Source of the DNA: Thiohalocapsa sp963704155
Lineage (GTDB): Bacteria; Pseudomonadota; Gammaproteobacteria; Chromatiales; Chromatiaceae
Direction of reading: 5' to 3'
DNA: 64,000 nt
Assembly (NCBI GenBank): GCA_963704155.1
Contig: CAVPHF010000028.1
Coordinates: 124,001 to 188,000 of the forward strand
Below the pieces are notes generated by a model. It did no database searches and was not told the DNA's origin. It was given only the letters and a program-made list of their open reading frames with translations. Positions 7,998 through 14,729 of the stretch are shown here, piece by piece. Within the stretch, counting starts at the first letter, position 1. Every line of letters begins with the position of its first letter. A program made the position numbers and the translations under genes.

Positions 7998-9422
7998 GTG
8001 AAGTCATTCGACGCGCCCAAGACAGCCCTAGGGCAGTTGAGCCCGGACTCGGTCGCGGCACTGATCGCGGCGGCGTCCGATATCGCCCTGATCCTGGACC
8101 GCAAAGGCACGATCCTGGACCTCGCATTCGGCAACGACGAGCTGTCATCGCAGATCGCCGAGGACTGGATCGGCCGAACCTGGAGCGAAACCGTCACCGC
8201 GGACAGCCGGCCGCGTATAGACACGCTGTTGGCCGAGGCGCTGTCCGATACCCAGACGCCGCATTGGCAGCAAGTGGATCACTTGGCCGAGAACGGAAGC
8301 GCGATGCCGGTGCGTTATTTCGCCACCCAGCTCGACGACGGTCGAAACCTGATCGCCGTGGGCCGAAACCTGCAGGGCATCGCCGCCATGCAACAGCGCC
8401 TGGTGGACGCCCAGCAGGCGCTCGAGCGGGATTATTGGCGACTGCGACAATTGGAGACACGCTACCGGCTGCTGTTCCGCTCGTCACCTGACGCGATCAT
8501 CATCCTCGACCCGGACAGCGGCAAGGTCGTGGAGGCCAATCCGGCCGCTACGCTGCTGCTGACGACCGATTCACGGCGCCTGGTCGGGCGGCATTTCCCC
8601 GACGGTTTCGATGACGAAGGCACGCGCGCCATTCAGTCGATGATTGCCGGCATGCGCAGTGCCGGGCGCAGCAATGATGTTCGGGCCAAGCTGCGCGGCG
8701 GCGCGGAATTCCAGATTTCGGCGGCGCAGGTGCGACAGGAAAACGCAGCGCTGCTGCTGCTGCGGCTCTCGCCGCTGGTCTCGGAAACGGCGGCGATCTC
8801 GTCGGCGTCGGAACCCGGGTCGCGGATCGTCAAGATGGTGAACAAGGCGCCTGACGCCATCGTCGTCACCAGCCAGGATGGGCGCGTGCTCAGTGCGAAT
8901 CCCGCGTTTCTTGAGCTGGCGCAACTGAACAGCGAAGATCAAGTCCGCGGCGAGTCGCTCGACCGCTGGCTGGGGCGCCCGGGCGTCGACCTGAACGTGT
9001 TGATCGCGAATCTGCGCCAGCACGGCACCGTGCGCCTGTTTGCGACCACCATCCGCTCCGAACTCGGCGCCGCCAGCGAGGTCGAGATCTCTGCCGTGGC
9101 CGTGCACAACGCAGAGCAGCCGAGCTGCGGCTTCATCATCCGCAACGTCGACCGACGTGTCTCGGCCGATAACCGCGGCGACGGCGGTCTGCCGCGCTCC
9201 ATCGAGCATCTGACCGAATTGGTCGGCCGCGTGCCGTTGAAGGAGGTCGTACGCGAGTCCACCGACATGATCGAGCGTCTGTGCATCGAGGCCGCGCTCG
9301 AGTTGACCGGCGACAATCGCGCCTCGGCCGCGGAGCTGCTCGGCCTCAGTCGCCAGAGCCTGTACGTGAAACTGCGCCGGTACGGCTTGAGTCAACCCGA
9401 TGCCGAGACAGAGTCCGACTGA
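7998..9422 (+). CDS. ppsR: PpsR/CrtJ photosynthesis repressor
   Basis: Redox- and, in some species, light-responsive regulator that binds TGT-N12-ACA palindromes of bch, crt and puc promoters. Layout: N-terminal PAS-like domain (about 20-130), a helical Q-linker (about 130-155), PAS1 (about 155-270), PAS2 (about 285-400) and a Fis-type helix-turn-helix at the C-terminus (GDNRASAAELLGLSRQSLYV). Cys429 directly before the HTH (ERLCIEAALEL) corresponds to the redox-active cysteine of Rhodobacter PpsR/CrtJ; a second Cys is in PAS2 (PSCGF). The start is GTG. 474 residues, normal length. The predicted operators at 7380-7413 and 12547-12590 are its likely targets. Confidence 0.95.
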   Translation: MKSFDAPKTALGQLSPDSVAALIAAASDIALILDRKGTILDLAFGNDELSSQIAEDWIGRTWSETVTADSRPRIDTLLAEALSDTQTPHWQQVDHLAENGSAMPVRYFATQLDDGRNLIAVGRNLQGIAAMQQRLVDAQQALERDYWRLRQLETRYRLLFRSSPDAIIILDPDSGKVVEANPAATLLLTTDSRRLVGRHFPDGFDDEGTRAIQSMIAGMRSAGRSNDVRAKLRGGAEFQISAAQVRQENAALLLLRLSPLVSETAAISSASEPGSRIVKMVNKAPDAIVVTSQDGRVLSANPAFLELAQLNSEDQVRGESLDRWLGRPGVDLNVLIANLRQHGTVRLFATTIRSELGAASEVEISAVAVHNAEQPSCGFIIRNVDRRVSADNRGDGGLPRSIEHLTELVGRVPLKEVVRESTDMIERLCIEAALELTGDNRASAAELLGLSRQSLYVKLRRYGLSQPDAETESD

Positions 9423-9867
9423 GCCGGGCATCGACGCCAGCAAGGACAAGGCATACAGGGACCGCACTCCTGACCGCTTCAGTTCCTGAACGGGCCGTCT
9501 GCGCGCCGATCCTTAGCCGCGATGGCCAATAAATCGGCTGTCTCCCGAGTTGGTAGCCGCTGACTTTGATCAGGCTCAGCGCGGGCGCTATTGGCTGTCG
9601 GATAAGCTTGGCGGAGGAACAGACTGGCTCTCAACAGGTCGCTGCGCCATGATGCGCTCGATGACGGAGATGGCTCGGCAAGCAACGGCCGAGCGGCTTG
9701 TGCTGTTCGCTGATGTTCGGCCGGTGGCGCATGCAAAGCGGGCGCGGCATCCTGCCCCGCGCCGGAGACGCGAGCGATTGGCGTTTCCAGAGGCCCCGTC
9801 GATAACGCGCAATGCGCAACCTCTTTTCCTCTAGTTCGACGCGGCATCCGCAGGAGCTTCAACAACG
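9423..9867. other. Intergenic region between ppsR and bchG
   Basis: 445 bp with no gene that resembles a protein family, no TGT-N12-ACA box and no obvious terminator. It separates ppsR from bchG, so bchG-bchP probably have their own promoter, which I could not place. Confidence 0.5.
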
Positions 9868-10779
9868 ATGACAGAAACGGGCTCGAACCATTTGACCAAC
9901 GCACGCCCGCAGCCCCGGGCGATGCTCGAGGTGCTGCACCCAATCACCTGGTTCCCGCCGATGTGGGCCTTTGCCTGCGGCGTGGTGTCGACCGGCGTCT
10001 CGATCAGTCAGAACTGGCTGGTGTTGCTCGCCGGCATACTGCTGGCCGGGCCGCTGGTCTGCGCCACCAGCCAGGCGGTCAATGACTGGTTCGACCGCCA
10101 CGTCGACGCCATCAATGAACCGAATCGGCCAATTCCTTCCGGCCGGCTGCCGGGGCGCTGGGGGTTTTACATCGCCATCGTCTGGACGCTGCTGTCGCTG
10201 GCGCTGGCGCTGGTGCTCGGCACCTGGGTGTTCTTGGCCACGGTGGTCGGCCTGATACTGGCCTGGATCTACAGCGCGCCGCCGTTGCGCCTTAAGCAGA
10301 ACGGCTGGTGGGGCAACGCGGCGGTGGGCTTCTCCTATGAGAGCCTTGCGTGGATCACCGGCGCCGCGGTCATGATCGGCGGCCAATTGCCGGATTGGCG
10401 CATCTTGACGCTAGCCTTTCTGTACGGCCTCGGCGCACACGGAATAATGACGCTGAACGATTTCAAGGCCATCGAGGGCGACACCAAGATGGGCGTGCGC
10501 TCGCTGCCGGTGCAGCTTGGCGTGCGAGGCGCGGCATGGGTCGCGTGCGTGGTCATGATCGTGCCGCAGTTGGTGGTCGTTGGTCTGCTATTCGCCTGGG
10601 TGCAGCCGGTGCATGCCGCCGCCGTGGCCGCGTTGGCGATGGTCCAGATGACCTTGATGGTCCGCTTTCTGGAAGATCCGATCGGGCGCGCGACCTGGCT
10701 CAGCGCCATTGGCGTGACCGTCTATGTCAGCGGCATGATGGTCAGCGCCTTCGCCGTGCGTGCGGCCATCCCGGGCTGA
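9868..10779 (+). CDS. bchG: Bacteriochlorophyll synthase
   Basis: UbiA-family prenyltransferase that esterifies bacteriochlorophyllide a with geranylgeranyl or phytyl diphosphate in the membrane. The first Asp-rich motif N72DWFDRHVD80 and the second, NDFKAIEGD (about residues 196-204), bind the diphosphate through Mg. About eight or nine hydrophobic segments are visible. 303 residues is normal for BchG. The ATG start follows an AGGAG-like sequence at 9851-9855. It is co-oriented with bchP 88 bp downstream, whose product hydrogenates the attached geranylgeranyl chain. Confidence 0.95.
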   Translation: MTETGSNHLTNARPQPRAMLEVLHPITWFPPMWAFACGVVSTGVSISQNWLVLLAGILLAGPLVCATSQAVNDWFDRHVDAINEPNRPIPSGRLPGRWGFYIAIVWTLLSLALALVLGTWVFLATVVGLILAWIYSAPPLRLKQNGWWGNAAVGFSYESLAWITGAAVMIGGQLPDWRILTLAFLYGLGAHGIMTLNDFKAIEGDTKMGVRSLPVQLGVRGAAWVACVVMIVPQLVVVGLLFAWVQPVHAAAVAALAMVQMTLMVRFLEDPIGRATWLSAIGVTVYVSGMMVSAFAVRAAIPG

Positions 10780-10867
10780 CGCCCTTGGCACCGCCCGCAC
10801 AACCCGCAGACTCTGCCCCCGCGAAACAACCCAACTACTTGAATAGGCGACCCCAAAGGTGACATCA

Positions 10868-12118
10868 ATGGCCAATTCGACCGAAACATCGGTGATCTAC
10901 GATGCGGTGGTCATCGGCGGCGGCCCCGCCGGTGCCACCGCAGCCACCGACCTGGCCGCACGCGGCCGCAAGGTGCTGCTGCTCGACCGCCCCGGACGCA
11001 TCAAGCCTTGTGGCGGCGCGATACCACCCAAGGCCATCGAGGAGTTCGACATCCCGGACTCGCAGCTGGTGGCCAAGATCAACTCCGCGCGCATGGTCGC
11101 CCCAAGCGACCGCCACGTCGACATGCCCATCAACGGCGGCTATGTCGGCATGGTAGACCGCGAACCCTTCGACGAATGGCTGCGCGAGCGCGCCGCTGCC
11201 GCCGGCGCGGAGCGCCGCAACGGCACCTTCACCAGTTTGAGCCGCGACGACGACGGGACCGCCGTGGTCAACTATCGGCCAGCCGATGCGCGCGAGCGGG
11301 GCAGCAGCGAAGCGGTGCGTGCCCGGAGCGTCATCGGCGCCGACGGCGCCATGTCGTCGGTTGCCAAACAGTGCATCCCAGGCGCCAAGGAACTGCCGCA
11401 CGTGGCGGCCTACCACGAGATCGTCCGCTCGCCGGCGCCGACCTCGGGCAAGGGCCTGCACGACTTCGAGCCATCACGCTGCGACGTCTACTACCAGGGC
11501 AAGCTGTCACCGGACTTCTACGCCTGGATCTTCCCGCATGGCGAGACTACCAGCATCGGCGTCGGCACCGAGCTCAAGGGCTTCTCGCTGCACGACGCCG
11601 TCGACCAGCTGCGCAAGGAGACCGGGCTCGACCAGTGCGAGACCATCCGCCGCGAGGGCGCACCGATACCGCTGCATCCGCTGGCCAAATGGGACAACGA
11701 CCGCGATGTGGTGCTCGCCGGCGACGCCGCCGGCGTGGTCGCGCCAGCCTCTGGCGAGGGCATCTACTACGCGCTGGCGGGCGGCAGGCTCGCCGGCGAA
11801 GCCGTGGAGGAATTCCTGGTCACCGGCAATGCCAAGGCGCTCGCCACGGCGCGCAAGCGCTTCATGAAACAGCACGGGCGCGTGTTCTGGATCCTCGGCA
11901 TCATGCAGCGCTTCTGGTACAAGAGCGACAAACGCCGTGAGCGCTTCGTCAGCCTCTGCGACGACCCGGACATCCAGCACCTGACCTGGGAGGCGTACAT
12001 GCACAAGCGACTGGTCAAGGCCAAGCCAGCCGCGCATCTACGCATCTTCCTCAAGGACATGGCGCACCTCCTCGGCATCGTCTCGCCCTGGCAGAAGGCC
12101 GGCCGCGGCGCCGACTAG
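10868..12118 (+). CDS. bchP: Geranylgeranyl reductase
   Basis: FAD-dependent oxidoreductase that reduces the geranylgeranyl tail of bacteriochlorophyll to phytyl. The N-terminal dinucleotide fold VVIGGGPAGATAA and the second FAD motif around GDAAGVVAPASGEG (about residue 285) are clear. The ATG at 10868 is chosen over the in-frame GTG nine bases earlier because AAGGTG lies at the right distance before the ATG. 416 residues, normal. Followed by a GC-rich hairpin at 12193. Confidence 0.95.
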   Translation: MANSTETSVIYDAVVIGGGPAGATAATDLAARGRKVLLLDRPGRIKPCGGAIPPKAIEEFDIPDSQLVAKINSARMVAPSDRHVDMPINGGYVGMVDREPFDEWLRERAAAAGAERRNGTFTSLSRDDDGTAVVNYRPADARERGSSEAVRARSVIGADGAMSSVAKQCIPGAKELPHVAAYHEIVRSPAPTSGKGLHDFEPSRCDVYYQGKLSPDFYAWIFPHGETTSIGVGTELKGFSLHDAVDQLRKETGLDQCETIRREGAPIPLHPLAKWDNDRDVVLAGDAAGVVAPASGEGIYYALAGGRLAGEAVEEFLVTGNAKALATARKRFMKQHGRVFWILGIMQRFWYKSDKRRERFVSLCDDPDIQHLTWEAYMHKRLVKAKPAAHLRIFLKDMAHLLGIVSPWQKAGRGAD

Positions 12119-12192
12119 TCGGTCGTCGGCGCGGGAGCACTGCAGGCCCGCGCCCGGATCGACCATTCACTCCTCACCCATTCCCTATCACT

Positions 12193-12214
12193 AGGCGGCC
12201 TCGGCCGCCTTTCG
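12193..12214 (+). terminator. Possible terminator after bchP
   Basis: A perfect 7-bp stem AGGCGGC/GCCGCCT with a 4-nt loop is followed by a T-rich but broken tail (TTCGTCGTCTT). It lies 75 bp after the bchP stop. Confidence 0.5.
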
Positions 12215-12378
12215 TCGTCTTGGGCGGCTACCTGAGACCTTGCCCCGCCCTGGTTGCCCGCTCCTCCGTCGCCGGAGCCCTCCGCGCCGCCCCCTCAATC
12301 GCCCCTCTCCAGCGCCGCTTCGCCCGAGGTGCGCCGGTGAGAACCGCGCTGCGCGCCAGAGACAACCGCTAGCGAAGG

Positions 12379-12396
12379 TGTTGCGACAGGTTTACA
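12379..12396. promoter_or_regulatory. Distal TGT-N12-ACA box upstream of the LH2 operon
   Basis: A perfect TGT-N12-ACA match lies about 150 bp upstream of the paired boxes at the LH2 promoter. CrtJ is known to use distant sites in some promoters, so it may contribute, but a single match of six fixed bases can also arise by chance. Confidence 0.35.
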
Positions 12397-12546
12397 GCCG
12401 AGTTCGCGCCGGCCAAGCGTTCGACAGAGCCACGGACGGCGTCCGTCACCGCCTCGTCCGGACGAACAATTATGCTTTTAACCAGAAGGTTGAGCGCGCT
12501 GGTAAGTCCATCGAACACAGACGCGCAGCATTCCCCCAAAGAAAAC

Positions 12547-12590
12547 TGTATATCTTCCTTGACATTTAAATCTGTCACGCTAAACTGACA
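12547..12590. promoter_or_regulatory. Tandem PpsR/CrtJ operators of the LH2 operon
   Basis: Two perfect TGT-N12-ACA palindromes (12547-12564 and 12573-12590) are separated by exactly 8 bp. This paired architecture is described for CrtJ-repressed promoters such as bchC in Rhodobacter capsulatus. The boxes overlap the predicted -35 and -10 of the LH2 promoter, so bound regulator would block RNA polymerase. Confidence 0.8.
12559..12586 (+). promoter_or_regulatory. Predicted sigma70 promoter of the LH2 operon
   Basis: A perfect TTGACA (12559-12564), a 16-bp spacer and TAAACT (12581-12586). The transcript leader would be about 135 nt and includes a 6-bp hairpin CGAGGC/GCCTCG just before the first gene. 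Confidence 0.6.
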
Positions 12591-12729
12591 GCCATGGATC
12601 GAGACACCCACAGGGACAGCGGGCCGGAGTTAACCGGTTATCGAACTCAACGAGGCGCAGTTTGCCTCGCTGAATGCGGTCGCGACCAAAGCCGCGGCAT
12701 GTCGTTCCACCCCAACAGAGGGAAAGTCA

Positions 12730-12873
12730 ATGGCAGATTCCAAGAGCCTATCGGGCCTCACGCCTGAGCAAGCAAAAGAATTCCACGAGCAGTTCAAAGT
12801 GACCTATACGGCCTTCGCCGGTATCGCCGCGGTCGCGCATCTGCTGGTCCTCGCCTGGAAGCCCTGGTTCTGA
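12730..12873 (+). CDS. pucB: LH2 antenna beta subunit 1
   Basis: 47-residue light-harvesting beta peptide. His19 (FHEQF) and His37 (VAHLL) are the expected conserved histidines; His37 should ligate the B850-type bacteriochlorophyll. The peptide ends WKPWF, as in Phaeospirillum molischianum LH2 beta. A strong AGAGGGAAAG ribosome site precedes the ATG. First gene of a beta-alpha-beta-alpha operon. No reaction-centre genes follow, which supports LH2 rather than the LH1 pufBA pair. Confidence 0.92.
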   Translation: MADSKSLSGLTPEQAKEFHEQFKVTYTAFAGIAAVAHLLVLAWKPWF

Positions 12874-12920
12874 GCACCGCTTTCCGGCCTTGTTTCTGAG
12901 TATTCATTGAGGGTTATGTA

Positions 12921-13154
12921 ATGTTCCAAGACGTCTTCAACTACAAGCCGAAAGAGCAGGACTATCGGATTTGGCTGGTCGTGAACCCGGCTACTTGGCT
13001 GATCCCGATTCTGGCCGCTACTCTGGTCATCGCGCTCGCCGTGCACACAATGGTCTTCTCGCTCGCCGAGTATTCATGGTCCGCTGGCGACGCCGTTGCA
13101 CCGGTCGCAGCACCTGCTCCAGAAGCCGCGCCCCCTGCAGCGCCTGCTCAATAA
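12921..13154 (+). CDS. pucA: LH2 antenna alpha subunit 1 with Pro/Ala tail
   Basis: 77-residue antenna alpha peptide. The segment IWLVVNPATWLIPIL and His42, with Trp53 at His+11, match the P. molischianum-like LH2 alpha pattern; Trp+11 is expected to hydrogen-bond the bacteriochlorophyll acetyl group. After the transmembrane helix there is a 24-residue Ala/Pro tail that the second copy lacks. A GAGGG ribosome site precedes the ATG. It pairs with the beta gene 47 bp upstream. Confidence 0.9.
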   Translation: MFQDVFNYKPKEQDYRIWLVVNPATWLIPILAATLVIALAVHTMVFSLAEYSWSAGDAVAPVAAPAPEAAPPAAPAQ

Positions 13155-13271
13155 CAGAGCGAACACGTCGACCACGACCGACACAGTTCTCGCCAATGCC
13201 ACACCGGGCTTGGCACTAATTGCCGCGAATGTTAGGCGCGGCCCTGTAAACCAGCACCGAGGTATATGAGA

Positions 13272-13412
13272 ATGGCTGACATGTCTCTCTCCGGACTCAC
13301 CGTTGAACAAGCCAAAGAGTTCCACGAGCAGTTCAAGATCACCTACACCGCGTTCGCCGGCATCGCCGCTGTCGCGCATCTGTTGGTCCTGGCCTGGAAG
13401 CCCTGGTTCTGA
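13272..13412 (+). CDS. pucB: LH2 antenna beta subunit 2
   Basis: 46-residue beta peptide nearly identical to copy 1 after residue 10 (two substitutions, V/I and P/V, plus a shorter N-terminus). Histidines are at 18 and 36 and it ends WKPWF. The ATG at 13272 is preferred because CGAGGT lies at normal distance; an in-frame ATG at 13266 is too close to it. The strong nucleotide similarity to copy 1 indicates recent tandem duplication of the beta-alpha unit. Confidence 0.9.
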   Translation: MADMSLSGLTVEQAKEFHEQFKITYTAFAGIAAVAHLLVLAWKPWF

Positions 13413-13473
13413 GCAACCGGCGCTGATCCAGACTCTATCCCCACATAAACGCTAACTAGCGAGGGCTACTTAA

Positions 13474-13644
13474 ATGGCTGACCAAACGATCCCACGTCCA
13501 AAAAACCCAGAAGACGATTGGAAGGTGTGGCTTGTTGTTAATCCTGCCACTTGGCTGATGCCGATCCTGTTCGCCGTGCTGATCATCGCGCTCGCCGTTC
13601 ACACGATGGTCTTCTCTCTGGCGTCCTATAGCTGGGGCGGCTGA
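13474..13644 (+). CDS. pucA: LH2 antenna alpha subunit 2
   Basis: 56-residue antenna alpha peptide with WLVVNPATWLMPIL, His43 and Trp54 (His+11). It ends SYSWGG directly after the helix, without the Ala/Pro extension of copy 1. Its N-terminus (MADQTIPRPKNPEDDW) also differs from copy 1, so the alpha pair has diverged more than the beta pair. Last antenna gene of the operon; no clear terminator follows. Confidence 0.9.
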   Translation: MADQTIPRPKNPEDDWKVWLVVNPATWLMPILFAVLIIALAVHTMVFSLASYSWGG

Positions 13645-13944
13645 TAGAAGCACTGAACTGGAGCGGACGCCCACTCTGATCCACTCCAGGGAGACCCCGG
13701 CGATTGCTGCCTAGCATCGATCACCGGTAAAACGCCGGCCCGACTCTTGGCGCCTCGAACCACAAGGTTCACGGCACGACCCCAAGAAGACGGTCGGCGT
13801 CGTCCGTTATCTCCCCCGCCACCCGGCGTCCCCTGTCTTGACCCTCCACACCAACACGCACTGTCGCGGCTCATCCTGGTCCACTGCCGGCGACGCTCAC
13901 AGTCGCTTGGCATCCAGGCAAAGGTCAACGCGAGCGCCAGCGCA

Positions 13945-14259
13945 ATGAGCGACGCGTTTGAGCACTTGTTTACCAACGGGCGGATCATCGACCTGATCCT
14001 GCTGATGGTGGCCGCCGAGGCCATTCTGATCAGCTGGCTGCACCAGCGCAGTGGCCGTGGGCCCGCTTTGGCCGAGATCGGTCCCACACTGATTTCAGGC
14101 GCGCTGCTGCTACTGACGGTGAGGGTGGCACTGACAGGGGCCTGGTGGGGCTGGATCGCGCTGATTCTGACGCTGGCGCTGGTCTCCCATCTGATCGATC
14201 TTGCGCTGCGCTGGCGACGTCACTCAGATCGAACCGCCAGCGGACGCTCACGCGGTTGA
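13945..14259 (+). CDS. Small three-helix membrane protein
   Basis: 104 residues with three hydrophobic segments (about 14-34, 45-65 and 68-90), short polar loops and a basic C-terminus. The frame is open further upstream, but that part is Pro/Arg-rich with no ribosome site, so the ATG at 13945 is chosen. It resembles a family of small conserved membrane proteins seen in proteobacteria; no function is recognised. Lying 300 bp after the LH2 genes in the same direction, it could be cotranscribed. No catalytic motif is visible. Confidence 0.65.
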   Translation: MSDAFEHLFTNGRIIDLILLMVAAEAILISWLHQRSGRGPALAEIGPTLISGALLLLTVRVALTGAWWGWIALILTLALVSHLIDLALRWRRHSDRTASGRSRG

Positions 14260-14405
14260 ACCAACTCCGGCACGGACGTTGGCGTCTGGACCTTCAGGTC
14301 CGGACCTTTGGTTAGGGCAAGTCGGGCGCGCCTTGAAGCTGCGATTAAGTAACGGTAAAAGAATACGTTAAACAGCTTATCGGATTGGGTGTCGTTAGCC
14401 ACCTA

Positions 14406-14513
14406 ATCGGTATCGGTATCGGTATCGGTATCGGTATCGGTATCGGTATCGGTATCGGTATCGGTATCGGCATCGGTATCGGCATCGGTATCGGCATCGG
14501 TATCGGCATCGAA
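14406..14513. repeat. Hexanucleotide tandem array (ATCGGT)n
   Basis: Seventeen complete hexamers (14406-14507). The first part is pure ATCGGT; the last units alternate ATCGGC and ATCGGT, a 12-bp higher-order unit. Translated, it gives Gly-Ile dipeptides, but no convincing gene spans it. Arrays of this kind are prone to slippage. Confidence 0.95.
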
Positions 14514-14612
14514 CTGACAGACCCGGTATTCGCCAAGCTCCTCGCAGACCACGTAGTTACGCTGTCCGAGCTTCGTTAGCATGACCGAATGCCATATGGC
14601 GTCCTCTCTCTC

Positions 14613-14648
14613 GATTCCGATTCCGATAGCGACCCCGACCCCGATTGC
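14613..14648. repeat. Degenerate hexamer array in inverted orientation
   Basis: Six hexamers of the form GATTCC/GATAGC/GACCCC/GATTGC, resembling the reverse complement of the upstream ATCGGT array. They flank a roughly 100-bp core that contains a 10-bp perfect palindrome, GCCATATGGC (14591-14600). Similar flanking arrays occur around small mobile-like genes in related genomes, so this may be a remnant. Confidence 0.6.
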
Positions 14649-14729
14649 GCTCCGTCCATCAATAGATGGAGTGGTGCAGGTTAGTAGTGGACTCCTAAGG
14701 GCGCGGAAACCAGGCCGAAACGACGCGCG

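Noticed and set aside
7624..8001. 125-codon frame upstream of ppsR
   Set aside because: Arg/Ala-rich, no family, overlaps the ppsR start and lacks a ribosome site.
8571..9467. 298-codon minus-strand frame opposite ppsR
   Set aside because: PpsR on the plus strand has full domain structure; the opposite frame has low-complexity Arg/Gln/His content.
12730..13644. LH1 (pufBA) assignment for the antenna genes
   Set aside because: The alpha peptides lack the LH1 WKIWLxxDPRR motif, fit LH2 of P. molischianum type, and no pufLM follows.
14406..14513. CRISPR array
   Set aside because: Pure hexamer tandem without spacers or cas genes; it is a microsatellite.
14385..14579. Gly-Ile repeat protein encoded by the hexamer array
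   Set aside because: It is only the translation of the microsatellite, with no ribosome site and no conserved flanks.
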